This document shows positions 8,223 through 17,631 of a DNA stretch of 64,000 bases, in pieces. How positions within the stretch are numbered: position 1 is the first letter of the stretch; each line of letters starts with the position of its first letter. The translations under genes were made by a program, and so were the position numbers. The notes under the pieces were generated by a model. It saw only the letters and a list, made by a program, of their open reading frames with translations. It did not search any database and was not told the origin of the DNA. The stretch is from CAYVUV01 sp964455095 (GTDB lineage: Bacteria; Desulfobacterota; Binatia; HRBIN30; CADEER01): the NCBI GenBank assembly GCA_964455095.1, contig CAYVUV010000052.1:1-64000 (forward strand). Direction: 5' to 3'.

Positions 8223-8882
8223 TCAGCGCGCGCCGAAGATGGCGCGCCCGATGCGCACCATCGTCGCGCCCTCCTCGATCGCCACCTCGAAATCGTCGCT
8301 CATGCCCATGGAGAGCTCGGCGAGGGCCAGCTCGTCGCGCAGGCCGCGCAAGCGGCGGAACAGCGGGCGCGTCGCCTCCGGAGCCGCCGGCGGCGGCACC
8401 GCCATCAAACCCTCCACCGCCAGCTGCGGCAGGGCGCGCAACTGCGCTACCAGCTCGGTCGCTTGCGCCGGCGCGACGCCGTGCTTGGTCGCTTCGCCGG
8501 CCAGGTTGACCTCGACCAGCACGCGCACCGGCCGGCCGCGCGCCACGCCGTGGCGCGACAGTGCCGCACCGAGCTCCAGGCGGTCGATGCCGTGGATGAC
8601 GTCGAAGATCTCCGCCGCACGCGCCGCCTTGTTGCGCTGCAAATGACCGATCAAATGCCAGCACGCCGGACCCCGCACCTGCGCCCGTTTCGCCTCCGCC
8701 TCCTGCACGTAGTTCTCGCCGATGTCGGTCACGCCCCCCGCGATCGCCGCCGCGACGAATTCCGCCCCCTTCGTCTTCGCCGCCGCGACGAGTCGCACCC
8801 CACCCGGGTCGCGCCCGGCGCGCTCGGCCGCCCGCGCCATCCGCGCCCGTACCGCGGCCACGTTGCCGGCGACGTCGATCAC
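8223..8882 (-). CDS. YggS family PLP-binding protein (PLP homeostasis)
   Basis: A 219-residue alanine-racemase-fold protein. The PLP lysine lies in LVAAAKTKG (about residue 36), the phosphate-binding end is SMGMSDDFEVAIEEGATMVRIG near the C-terminus, and HLIGHLQRNK is the conserved middle segment. YggS/PLPBP members bind PLP without known catalysis and buffer vitamin B6 and amino-acid pools. The GTG start overlaps the Maf stop (GTGA), so the two genes are coupled. Confidence 0.93.
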   Translation of the reverse strand: MIDVAGNVAAVRARMARAAERAGRDPGGVRLVAAAKTKGAEFVAAAIAGGVTDIGENYVQEAEAKRAQVRGPACWHLIGHLQRNKAARAAEIFDVIHGIDRLELGAALSRHGVARGRPVRVLVEVNLAGEATKHGVAPAQATELVAQLRALPQLAVEGLMAVPPPAAPEATRPLFRRLRGLRDELALAELSMGMSDDFEVAIEEGATMVRIGRAIFGAR

Positions 8883-9463
8883 CGGCGCGCACCTGCGACA
8901 CCGTGGCGGCGCAACAGGTCCGCCACTTCGTCGAGCGGCAAGCCGACGATGTTGCTGTACGAGCCGCTCACCTCCTGAACGAACGGCGCGGCGCCGCCCT
9001 GGATGGCATAGGCACCCGCCTTGTCGAGCGGCTCGCCGGTGCGCACGTAGCCCTCGATCTCGTCGCGCTCGAGGTGGCGAAACGTCACCCCGCTATCCAC
9101 CACCAGATCCTCGCGCAGCGCCCCGTCGGGCCCGACCAGCGCCAAGCCGGTCATGACCTGATGCCGCCGCCCCGACAGAAGCCCCAACATGCGGCACGCA
9201 TCCGCTGCATCGGTGGGCTTGCCGAGGATTGCGCCATCGACGACCACGATCGTATCGGCGCCGAGCACCCAGCGACCGGCGCTCAGCGCCGCCACGGCCA
9301 GGGCTTTCTCGCGCGCCGCGCGGCGCGCGAACTCCGCGGCGGCCTCTCCCGGTGCCGGCACTTCGGGGATGTCGCTGGCGCGCACCACAAAGGCGACACC
9401 GAGCTCGCGCAAGAGCTGCGCGCGCCGCGGCGACGCCGATCCGAGCACCAGGGAGTGCGACAT
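8879..9463 (-). CDS. Maf family nucleotide pyrophosphatase
   Basis: A 194-residue Maf/HAM1-like protein with the N-terminal phosphate-binding motif LVLGSASPRRAQLL, the catalytic ADTIVVVDGAILGKP region near residue 70, and YAIQGGAAPFV towards the end. Family members hydrolyse dTTP/UTP or modified nucleotides to monophosphates, acting as house-cleaning enzymes and sometimes as division inhibitors. The start at 9463 matches the normal Maf N-terminus; longer in-frame extension has no similarity. Divergent from the Slt gene by 115 bases, and coupled to yggS downstream. Confidence 0.93.
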   Translation of the reverse strand: MSHSLVLGSASPRRAQLLRELGVAFVVRASDIPEVPAPGEAAAEFARRAAREKALAVAALSAGRWVLGADTIVVVDGAILGKPTDAADACRMLGLLSGRRHQVMTGLALVGPDGALREDLVVDSGVTFRHLERDEIEGYVRTGEPLDKAGAYAIQGGAAPFVQEVSGSYSNIVGLPLDEVADLLRRHGVAGARR

Positions 9464-9578
9464 GCGGGGTTGTTGGATGATGGCCGCCAGCTTGTCAAAT
9501 CCGCGCGGCGCGCGCCCGAAATCGGTCCGCCGGTGTGCTACCGTGATGCGGATGCCGAGACGAAGGGTCGCAGAGAAG

Positions 9579-11654
9579 ATGCGGTCGTGGTGGGACACCT
9601 GGCGCGTGGTCGTCGTCGCGTGCGGCTGCGTGGCACTGGTCGGGTGTGCGGGGGCCCGCGTTGGTCCGGGGCCGGAAGCAGCTCGCGCCGGCGCGCCGGT
9701 GGTGGCACCACCGACCACGGCGGCCGCGCGGCGGGGGATGTTTGCCGACGCGCACCGCCGATTGCAGGACGGGCAGGTCGAACAAGCCGCGGCGCTCTTC
9801 GCGGTGCTGGTCGACAGCTATCCCGAGCTGCAGGATTACTCCCTGCACTCTCTCGCGTCCGCCGACGCACGCCGCGGCCGTATCGACGATGCGCTCGCGC
9901 ACTGGACGCAGTTGTCGACCACGCACCCGCGCAGTGTGTACGCCGCCACCGCGGCGCTCGAGCGCGGTCGCATCCTGCGCATGCGCGGCGATACCGCCAC
10001 CGCGCGCGCGCTGCTGGTCTCGGTGCGCGGCGGCCGCGACGGCGGTGCCGCGCGCCTGGCCACGTGGGAGCTGGCCGAGATGGACGCCGACGCCGGCGAC
10101 CCGCGCAGCGCCTACGCCCTCCTGATGGAGCTGCGCGAAGCCGTGCCCGGCACGGCGCTCGGGAAGCGCGCCAAGCAGCGCGTCGCGGAGCTGCGCGAGA
10201 ACGATCCGTCGCTGGTGCCGACAGGGGCCGCGCTGGAGCGCGAGCTGCGCCTGTTGCTGCGCGAGTCTGATTGGATGGCCGCGATTGCGTTGGCCGACCA
10301 ACTGATCGCTCGCACGGCGCCGGCCGACCGCCCTGCTCTGCTGCGCCTGCGCGCCGATGCCGAGCAAGGGGCCGGTCAGCTCGACGCCGCGCTGGCCACT
10401 CTGTTGGAGGTCGCCCAGCGCTACCCGGACTCGGCCGCCGCGCCTGAGGCCCTGTACCGCCGCGCCTCGCTGCTGTGGAATCGCGACCGCGACGCCGAGG
10501 CGCAGCAGGGTTTTGCCGAGCACCGGCGCCGCTACCCGCGCGACGCCCGTGCCGCTGAAGTCGTGTATGCCATCGCGCGGATCGATCAGGCGGCCGGTCG
10601 CGATGAGGCGGCTGCCGCCGACTTTCGCGCGCTGGCACAAGAGTATCCGCAAGCGGCGCAGGCCCGCGAAGCGCGCTGGCGACTCGGATGGATTCGCTAT
10701 CAGCAACAGCGCTGGCTTGACGCCGCCACGGCGTTCGAGCATGCGGCGCAGGCGCTGCCGGACAGCCAGGCGGGTGAGGGGCGTTACTGGCAGGCGCGAT
10801 CACTCGAGCACAGCGGGAATCGCGACGCCGGGCGCGTCCTGTATCAGCGCATCCTCACCGACGAGCCGACCAGCTACTATGCGCACTGGGCCGAGCGCCG
10901 TCTGGGTCAGGCGAGCGCCGGCGCCGGGCGCATCCTGCGTCCCGAGCAGCTCGACGCGATCGACGAACCGCCAGTCGCCGTCGATCGGTACCACCTGGTG
11001 CGCGCCCGCGAGCTGCAGGCGGCCGGGCTGCGCCCGCTGGCGCGCGGCGAGTTGCAGGCCTTCGAGCGCGACAGCGGCGACAGCGCTCCACTGCTCGACT
11101 TCCTCATTGGCGCCTATCCGGCCGCCGACGGTTATCGCGACGCCATCCGGCTCGCCTCCCGCGCCGGTCGCAGCGAGCCGAGCGTGTTCTACCCGCTCGC
11201 CTTCTGGCCACTCGTCAGCCGCCACACGGAGCCCAACGGCCTCGACCCACTCCTCGTACTCTCGCTCATGCGCCAGGAAAGCTTGTTCGACCCCGCCGCC
11301 CACTCCCCCGCGGACGCGCGCGGCCTGATGCAGCTGCTGCCGAGCACGGCAACGCGCGTGGCTCGGAGCACCGGACGGCCGGCGCCCGAGGCCGCGCAGC
11401 TCTACGACCCCGCGACCAACGTCGAACTGGGCGTCACCCACCTGAGTCAGCTGATGCAGGAATACGGCGGCGACCCGCTCAAGGCGCTGGCGGCCTACAA
11501 CGGCGGCGAGGGCGCCGTCGCCAAGTGGGAGGAGCGCTTCGGCAACCTGGAGCCCGACGAGTTCGTCGAGAGCATCACGTACCGCGAGACGCGCGACTAC
11601 GTGAAGAAGGTGCTCGCCAACTACCGTCGCTACCGGCAGCAGTACGTGCAGTGA
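9579..11654 (+). CDS. Soluble-type lytic murein transglycosylase lipoprotein (Slt70-like)
   Basis: A 691-residue protein that should cleave the MurNAc-GlcNAc bond of peptidoglycan. The N-terminus has a short basic stretch, a hydrophobic core and a lipobox (LVGC) at about residue 23, so it is predicted to be lipidated. The middle is a long series of helical TPR/Sel1-like repeats forming the Slt superhelix. The catalytic domain begins near residue 556, with the catalytic Glu567 in LMRQESLFD, followed by RGLMQLLPSTA and ALAAYNGGEGAV. ATGs at 9546 and 9552 are possible alternative starts. It is convergent with the yqgE-like gene. Confidence 0.92.
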   Translation: MRSWWDTWRVVVVACGCVALVGCAGARVGPGPEAARAGAPVVAPPTTAAARRGMFADAHRRLQDGQVEQAAALFAVLVDSYPELQDYSLHSLASADARRGRIDDALAHWTQLSTTHPRSVYAATAALERGRILRMRGDTATARALLVSVRGGRDGGAARLATWELAEMDADAGDPRSAYALLMELREAVPGTALGKRAKQRVAELRENDPSLVPTGAALERELRLLLRESDWMAAIALADQLIARTAPADRPALLRLRADAEQGAGQLDAALATLLEVAQRYPDSAAAPEALYRRASLLWNRDRDAEAQQGFAEHRRRYPRDARAAEVVYAIARIDQAAGRDEAAAADFRALAQEYPQAAQAREARWRLGWIRYQQQRWLDAATAFEHAAQALPDSQAGEGRYWQARSLEHSGNRDAGRVLYQRILTDEPTSYYAHWAERRLGQASAGAGRILRPEQLDAIDEPPVAVDRYHLVRARELQAAGLRPLARGELQAFERDSGDSAPLLDFLIGAYPAADGYRDAIRLASRAGRSEPSVFYPLAFWPLVSRHTEPNGLDPLLVLSLMRQESLFDPAAHSPADARGLMQLLPSTATRVARSTGRPAPEAAQLYDPATNVELGVTHLSQLMQEYGGDPLKALAAYNGGEGAVAKWEERFGNLEPDEFVESITYRETRDYVKKVLANYRRYRQQYVQ

Positions 11655-11675
11655 TCCGGCGTTCCTGAGGCGCCC

Positions 11676-12329
11676 TTAGACTCCCCCCTCGAGCGCCGGA
11701 GCCGACGCCCATTCACCCTGCAGGCGGCGCACCAGTTTGTCCCACACGCCGGCGGGCGAGGGATCGAACACACTGCCGGCATCGGCCGGCATGACATGCC
11801 AGTCGCCGCGCGCGACTTCGGCGTCGAGTTGGCCCACGCCCCAACCGGCGTAGCCCGCGAAGGCGTGAAATCTCGCCGACGGCCGCGGGTCGCCGAGCGC
11901 GTCGCGCAGCGTCGCCATGCTGCCGCTGATGTAAACGTCGCCGAACACGGCCTGCGCCCGTTCGGGTTGTTCACTGCTGCGCAGCAACACGAGCAGACGA
12001 TCGCTGGCCACCGGGCCGCCGACGTAGACCGGATCTTGCCGCCCCTTGAGCTCCGCCAGGTCGGGCAGCACCGCTGCCAGCGTCACCGGCGTCGGCCGGT
12101 TGATCACCACGCCCATCGCGCCCCCTTCATCGTAATGGATGAGCAGCACCACGGTGCGAGCGAAATGGGGGTCGGCGATATCGCGGCTGGCGACGAGAAA
12201 CTTGCCCCGTGCCAGCCGGGATACGGGTGGCCCACTGTTCTCGCCCGAGGAACCGAGCAGCACGCCCGCCAATGCCGCGAGGGCGACGCCGCCTAGACTG
12301 GAATACCCACTCTGCGAGAGGGTGCGCAC
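11676..12329 (-). CDS. YqgE/AlgH family protein with N-terminal hydrophobic extension
   Basis: The core from LARGKFLVASRDIADPHFARTVVLL onward is UPF0301/YqgE, with IHYDEGGAMGVVINRP, VYVGGPV and HAFAGYAGWGVGQLD all in order. YqgE function is not established; AlgH was linked genetically to alginate control in Pseudomonas. The core normally starts within a few residues of the protein N-terminus, but here a GTG at 12329 adds about 40 residues containing a hydrophobic run (GGVALAALAGVLLGSS). That could be a signal peptide or anchor. A start within the extension, or a TTG farther upstream, cannot be excluded. No clear ribosome site is visible. Confidence 0.85.
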   Translation of the reverse strand: MRTLSQSGYSSLGGVALAALAGVLLGSSGENSGPPVSRLARGKFLVASRDIADPHFARTVVLLIHYDEGGAMGVVINRPTPVTLAAVLPDLAELKGRQDPVYVGGPVASDRLLVLLRSSEQPERAQAVFGDVYISGSMATLRDALGDPRPSARFHAFAGYAGWGVGQLDAEVARGDWHVMPADAGSVFDPSPAGVWDKLVRRLQGEWASAPALEGGV

Positions 12330-12400
12330 CCAACAAAACTCGCGCCGCCACGCCTGTCTTGTCAACCCCGCATGAGCAAATCCGCGGCGCGGTACGACCG

Positions 12401-13789
12401 TCAATCCGAGCGCGGGCCGATCCACACGGTCTGGATGTTGGTGAACTCGCGGATGCCGTACTCGGACAGCTCGCGACCGTAGCCGGAGCGCTTGATGCCG
12501 CCGAACGGCAGGCGGGGATCGGAGGCGACCATGCCATTGACGAACACCGCGCCGGCTTCGATGTCGCGCGCCAGCGCGCGGGCGCGGACGAGGTCGCGCG
12601 TCCACACACTGCACCCGAGCCCATACGGAGAGTCGTTGGCCACCGCCAGCGCCTCGTCCGCATCGCGCACGCGCATCAGCGCCGCGACGGGGCCGAAGGT
12701 CTCCTCGCAGGCGAGCGGCGTGCCGGGGGTGACTCCGGTGACAACGGTCGGCGTGAAAAAGAAACCGCGGCCGGCGAGGCGCGCGCCGCCGGCCGCCACC
12801 CGCGCACCGCGCGCAACCGCTTCGCGCACCTGCCGTTCGAGCATGTCGCGCAGGTCGGCGCGCGCCAACGGGCCGACCTGCGTCGCCGGATCGATCGGAT
12901 TGCCCACGCGCAGCGCCCGCACGGCCGCGACGTAGCGCTGTTCGAACGCCTCGAACACATCGGTGGCGACGACGAAGCGCTTGGCGGCGATGCAGCTCTG
13001 GCCACCGTTTTGAAAGCGGGCCCGCACACCCGCCGTGACGGCCGCATCGAGGTCGGCGTCGGCAAGGACGATGAACGCGTCCGAACCGCCGAGCTCGAGC
13101 ACCGCCTTCTTGAGCGCCCGGCCGGCCGCGGCCGCGATCGCCATCCCAGCGCGTTCGCTGCCCGTCAGCGTCACCGCGGCAATGCGCGCGTCGGCCACCA
13201 GCTCCGTCACTTCATCGCCCGCCAGCAGAAGGGTTTGAAATACCCCGTCCGGGAACCCGCAGGCGTGAAGCAGCTCGGCGATCGCCAGCGCACACTGCGG
13301 CACGTTCGACGCGTGTTTGAGGACCGCGGTGTTGCCCGCCATCAGGCTTGGGGCCGCAAAGCGGAACACCTGCCAGTAGGGAAAATTCCATGGCATCACG
13401 GCGAGGATCGGACCAAGCGGCGCGAATTCCACGTAACTCTCGGCCGCGTTGGACGGATGCGGCTGATCGGCGAGATACGCCGCGGCGTGCTCGGCGTAGT
13501 GCGTACACACCCAGGCGCATTTCTCGACCTCGGCTTCCGCTTCGGCGATGGGCTTGCCCATTTCCAACGTCGCCAGGGCGGCGAGCCGCGTCCGGTGCTC
13601 CTGCAGGTACGCAGCGGCGGCGTGCAGACGCGCGCTGCGCTCAGCGATGGTCGTGTTGCGCCAGCGGCGGAACGCGGCGCGGCTCGCCACGAGCACGCGT
13701 TCGATCTCGCCGGCGTCCGCTGCCCGGAAGGTTCCGACCACCTGCTCGGTCGCCGGGTTGATGGAGTGCAGCGTCACCGTTCGGCTCAT
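12401..13789 (-). CDS. NAD(P)-dependent aldehyde dehydrogenase (succinate-semialdehyde type)
   Basis: A 462-residue ALDH with the conserved PWNFPYWQ, LTGSERAG, catalytic Glu segment VLELGGSDAF, and the nucleophile in NGGQSCIAAKR. Cofactor and tetramer motifs (ETFGPVA, GAVFVNG, PFGGIKRSGYGRE) are complete. The arrangement resembles short succinate-semialdehyde dehydrogenases of the GabD/Sad type, but a broader aldehyde range is possible. ATG at 13789 was chosen because it has a GAGGG upstream and gives the usual N-terminus; an ATG at 13834 would add 15 residues. The next upstream gene on the strand is radC, 63 bases away. Confidence 0.92.
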   Translation of the reverse strand: MSRTVTLHSINPATEQVVGTFRAADAGEIERVLVASRAAFRRWRNTTIAERSARLHAAAAYLQEHRTRLAALATLEMGKPIAEAEAEVEKCAWVCTHYAEHAAAYLADQPHPSNAAESYVEFAPLGPILAVMPWNFPYWQVFRFAAPSLMAGNTAVLKHASNVPQCALAIAELLHACGFPDGVFQTLLLAGDEVTELVADARIAAVTLTGSERAGMAIAAAAGRALKKAVLELGGSDAFIVLADADLDAAVTAGVRARFQNGGQSCIAAKRFVVATDVFEAFEQRYVAAVRALRVGNPIDPATQVGPLARADLRDMLERQVREAVARGARVAAGGARLAGRGFFFTPTVVTGVTPGTPLACEETFGPVAALMRVRDADEALAVANDSPYGLGCSVWTRDLVRARALARDIEAGAVFVNGMVASDPRLPFGGIKRSGYGRELSEYGIREFTNIQTVWIGPRSD

Positions 13790-13852
13790 GCCCTCGTGTG
13801 CCCCGGGGAAATGAAACCACAGATCGGCGCCCATGGATACGGGGTGGTCGAC

Positions 13853-14542
13853 TCACCAGAGCCCGTCGTCGACGAAGCTGACGTAGCGCCCCTGGCCGAT
13901 GACGACATGGTCCAACACGCGCACGCCGACCAGGTCGCCGACCTCGCGCAGGCGGCGCGTCAGCTCGACATCCTCCCGGCTGGGCGTCGGGTCGCCGCTC
14001 GGGTGATTGTGGACGAAGACGACCGCCGCGGCCGATTCGCGGATGACGGGCAGGTACACCTCGCGCGGGTGGACGATGCTCGCCGTCAGCGACCCTTGCG
14101 AGATACAGATGTCCTTGATCTTGCGGTGCTTGTTGTCGAGCAGGACGGCGTAGAAGTGCTCGTGCCGCTCGCCCGCCAGGCGTTCGCGAAAGTGGGCGAA
14201 GACGTCGTAGCTGCCGCGGAACGGCGCGCCCGGCGCGAACTCCTCCTCGCCGAAACGTTTGGCCAGCTCGAGCAGCGCGAGGACTTGCGCCGCCTTGGCG
14301 GGGCCGATGCCCTTGATGCGACAGAGGTCGGCGCGACTCAGCGCGGCCAAGCCGCGCAAACTGCCACCGGCCGACGCCATCACGGCGCGCGCCTGCACCA
14401 CCGCGCTCTCGCCTTCCGTGCCGCTGCGCAGCACCAGCGCCAGGAGCTCCGCCACCGTCAGCGCTGCCGGCCCATGGTCCTGGAGCTTCTCGCGCGGCCG
14501 CTCGCCGCGCGGCCAGTGCTTGATCGCCGTCGACTCGGGCAT
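13853..14542 (-). CDS. radC: RadC/JAB1-type DNA repair protein
   Basis: About 229 residues with an N-terminal helix-hairpin-helix-like segment (LCRIKGIGPAKAAQVLAL) and a C-terminal JAMM metalloprotease-fold domain. The metal-binding HNHPSGDPTPSRED motif is intact, and VIGQGRYVSF closes the fold. The historic link to DNA repair is weak; RadC-family proteins are metal-dependent and of uncertain biochemical role. Start candidates at 14542, 14554 and 14563 differ only in a few N-terminal residues; 14542 gives the commonest form. Confidence 0.92.
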   Translation of the reverse strand: MPESTAIKHWPRGERPREKLQDHGPAALTVAELLALVLRSGTEGESAVVQARAVMASAGGSLRGLAALSRADLCRIKGIGPAKAAQVLALLELAKRFGEEEFAPGAPFRGSYDVFAHFRERLAGERHEHFYAVLLDNKHRKIKDICISQGSLTASIVHPREVYLPVIRESAAAVVFVHNHPSGDPTPSREDVELTRRLREVGDLVGVRVLDHVVIGQGRYVSFVDDGLW

Positions 14543-14619
14543 GGCCGCGACCATAGCGCACAAGACCAGGTTGTCAAACTCAATCGTAGATCAATGAGAC
14601 CGTCGGTAGACCACTGCCG

Positions 14620-15813
14620 TCAGAGCACTACCCGCAGCAACAGGCCGTGCAGGTATTCGCCCTCGGGATGGCCGAGGGCGTTGGGATGGTCCGGACCGGG
14701 CCCGAGATGCTGGACGAGCTGCACCGTGCGGTGCGTATCGGCGGCGGCGCCGAGGACGATCTTGCGAAACAGCTCGCCGTCGACGTGCTGCGAGCAGGTG
14801 AAGGTCACGAGCAGTGCGCCCGGTTCGGCGCGGCGCAACGCCCAGAGGTGCAAGTCCTTGTACGCGCGAGCGCCGCGCGCCACGTCCTTGCGCTGCTTCA
14901 CCAGCGCCGGCGGGTCGAGGACGATGACATCGAACGTCTCGCGCGTGTCGCGCAGGTAGCGCGGCACGTCGGCTTGCACGAACTCGGCGCCGGCCGGCGG
15001 CAGGTGGTTGAGCGCCCAGTGTTGGCGGGCGGCGTCGAGCGCGCGCGCCGAGCTCTCCACGGCGACCACGCGCGCCGCGCCGCCCGCGCCGGCGTGGACC
15101 GCGAAGCCCCCCCGGTAGCAGAACAAGTCGAGCACGCGCCGATCTTTGGCCAGGCTGCGCAGGAGATGGCGATTGGGCCGCTGGTCGCAGAAGTGGCCGG
15201 TCTTCTGTCCAACGCCGGGCGCGACGGTGAACGACAAGCCGTTCTCACGGATCGCGACCTCGTCGGGCAGCTCACCGTGCAGAATCGCCGCGTGGGCCTC
15301 GAGCCCTTCCGCCTCGCGCACGGCCCCCTCGCTGCGCTCGCAGACGGCGCGCGGAGCCACGGCCTCGATGAGCGCGGCCAGCAAGGCCGGGCGCATCCGG
15401 TCGGCGCCAGCGGTCAGACACTGCAGCACCAGCACGTCGCCGAAGCGGTCGACCAGCACGCCGGGGAGTCGATCGCCTTCGCCGTTGATCAAGCGGTAGG
15501 CATCGGTATCGGGAGCCACCACGGCGTTTCGCAACGCCAGAGCCCCCGCGACGCGGCGCGCGATCAACGCGTCGTCGACCGCCTCGTCGCCGACGGTCAA
15601 CATCCGCACCGCGATCGTGCAGCGCGGATTGGCATAGCCCGAGCCGAGCAGCGCGCCGTCGGCCGCCCGCACCTGGACGACCGTGCCCGGCTCCAGCGCC
15701 GGATCGAGATCGCGGATCGCTCCCGAGAAAATCCACGGGTGTCCGAACCGCACCGGCCGATCTTTTCCGGAGCGCAGGTGCACCACGGCCCCCATGCCTT
15801 CCCCAACGCCCAT
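14620..15813 (-). CDS. Class I rRNA methyltransferase, RlmI-like (PUA plus SAM domain)
   Basis: A 397-residue protein with an N-terminal PUA domain (RFGHPWIFSGAI...VVQVRAADGALLGSGYAN is the start of it) and a Rossmann methyltransferase. The SAM-binding motif is RRVLDLFCYRGGFAVHA, and the catalytic-loop FDVIVLDPPALVK and TFTCSQHV segments are conserved. RlmI methylates a cytosine of 23S rRNA in E. coli, so the same reaction class is expected. An ATG at 15795 is an alternative start. Downstream of moaC by 34 bases on the same strand. Confidence 0.9.
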   Translation of the reverse strand: MGVGEGMGAVVHLRSGKDRPVRFGHPWIFSGAIRDLDPALEPGTVVQVRAADGALLGSGYANPRCTIAVRMLTVGDEAVDDALIARRVAGALALRNAVVAPDTDAYRLINGEGDRLPGVLVDRFGDVLVLQCLTAGADRMRPALLAALIEAVAPRAVCERSEGAVREAEGLEAHAAILHGELPDEVAIRENGLSFTVAPGVGQKTGHFCDQRPNRHLLRSLAKDRRVLDLFCYRGGFAVHAGAGGAARVVAVESSARALDAARQHWALNHLPPAGAEFVQADVPRYLRDTRETFDVIVLDPPALVKQRKDVARGARAYKDLHLWALRRAEPGALLVTFTCSQHVDGELFRKIVLGAAADTHRTVQLVQHLGPGPDHPNALGHPEGEYLHGLLLRVVL

Positions 15814-15847
15814 CGTCCCGTCCCTCTCCGTGCCGCGGCGCACCGGC

Positions 15848-16354
<507 letters not shown>

Positions 16355-16369
16355 TATGGTTGCCCCCTC

Positions 16370-17305
16370 ATGTCACAACACAAGATCGTCATACTCGGAT
16401 CCGGCGCCGCCGGACTCACCGCGGCGCTCTACGCCGCCCGCGCCAACCTCGAACCGCTGGTGATCGAAGGATCGCAGCCGGGCGGGCAACTTACCATAAC
16501 CACCGAGGTGGAGAACTATCCCGGCTTTCCGCACGGCGTCATGGGCCCGGAGATGATGGAGCTGTTTCGCAAACAGGCGGAGCGCTTCGGCACGCAGATC
16601 GTGTACGGCGAAGCCACCAAGGTCGAGCTGGGCCAGCGGCCGTTTCGCGTCGAGGTGGGTAAGGACGTCTACGAGGCGGAGGCCTTGATCATCTCCACCG
16701 GTGCCTCGGCCAAGCTGCTCGGCATCGCCTCGGAGAAGCGGCTGATGGGGTATGGCGTGTCGGCCTGCGCCACCTGCGACGGCTTTTTCTTCAAGGACAA
16801 GGAACTGATCGTCGTCGGCGGCGGGGATACGGCGATGGAAGAGGCGCTGTTTCTGACCAAGTTCGCCGCCAAGGTGAACGTCGTGCATCGCCGCAGCGAG
16901 CTGCGCGCCTCGAAGATCATGGCCGACCGCGCCGCGCGCAACCCGAAGATCTCGTTCATCTGGAACAGCGCCGTCGACGAAGTGCTCGGCGATGCGGACA
17001 AAGGCGGGGTCACTGGCGTCAAGCTGCGCGACCTCACCAACGACAGCGTGCGCGAGGTCAAAGCCGACGGGGTGTTCATCGCCATCGGCCACCAGCCCAA
17101 CACGCGCCTGTTCACCGGCCTGCTCACGCTTGACGCCAACGGCTACATCGTCACCAAGCCGAAGAGCACGGCGACCGAGATCCCCGGCGTCTTTGCCTGC
17201 GGCGACGTGCAGGACAGCGTCTACCGCCAGGCGATCACGGCCGCGGGCACCGGCTGCATGGCGGCCATCGACGCCGAGCGCTGGCTAGAAGCTCAGCACG
17301 GGTAG
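16370..17305 (+). CDS. trxB: Thioredoxin-disulfide reductase
   Basis: A 311-residue flavoprotein that reduces thioredoxin with NADPH. It has the FAD motif VILGSGAAGLTAA, the NADPH motif VVGGGDTAMEEA, and the redox-active disulfide CATC at residues 133-136. FACGDVQD is the C-terminal FAD-contact motif. No Shine-Dalgarno sequence is evident before the ATG at 16370; a leaderless message or an upstream coupling is possible. Alternative in-frame readings upstream run opposite to moaC and are not credible. Confidence 0.96.
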   Translation: MSQHKIVILGSGAAGLTAALYAARANLEPLVIEGSQPGGQLTITTEVENYPGFPHGVMGPEMMELFRKQAERFGTQIVYGEATKVELGQRPFRVEVGKDVYEAEALIISTGASAKLLGIASEKRLMGYGVSACATCDGFFFKDKELIVVGGGDTAMEEALFLTKFAAKVNVVHRRSELRASKIMADRAARNPKISFIWNSAVDEVLGDADKGGVTGVKLRDLTNDSVREVKADGVFIAIGHQPNTRLFTGLLTLDANGYIVTKPKSTATEIPGVFACGDVQDSVYRQAITAAGTGCMAAIDAERWLEAQHG

Positions 17306-17328
17306 GGCGAGCACAAAGCCGGACCGGC

Positions 17329-17619
17329 TCACTCGTCCTCGACGCCGAAGGTCCGTCGCCCCCACCACCAGATCAGCGCGCCGGCGACCGCGTACGCCAG
17401 CACGCCTTCGACGACGTTGCAGCCGCCGACGAAGAGCGACAGGCCGAGGACCAGGATCGTGCTGACCACGGCCATCACCTTCTCGATGCGGGTCTCGCGG
17501 TCGCGTTCGTCGGCGACATGCTCGCGCACATCGGCGCCGCAGTGCGGGCAGCGCCCGCCCGGGCGGCGCTCCATCTGCGCCTGACACTGCGGACAGTAGA
17601 ACTTCTGTGCGATGGGCAC
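17329..17619 (-). CDS. Zinc-ribbon membrane protein of unknown function
   Basis: A 96-residue protein with an N-terminal zinc ribbon (CPQCQAQMERRPGGRCPHC, two CxxC pairs) followed by a charged linker and two hydrophobic segments (about residues 48-63 and 68-87). The topology suggests a short cytoplasmic zinc domain tethered to the membrane. It starts 12 bases after the sppA stop on the same strand, which suggests co-expression with the signal peptide peptidase. No specific function is assigned. Confidence 0.75.
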   Translation of the reverse strand: MPIAQKFYCPQCQAQMERRPGGRCPHCGADVREHVADERDRETRIEKVMAVVSTILVLGLSLFVGGCNVVEGVLAYAVAGALIWWWGRRTFGVEDE

Positions 17620-17631
17620 GGGCAGGACCAG

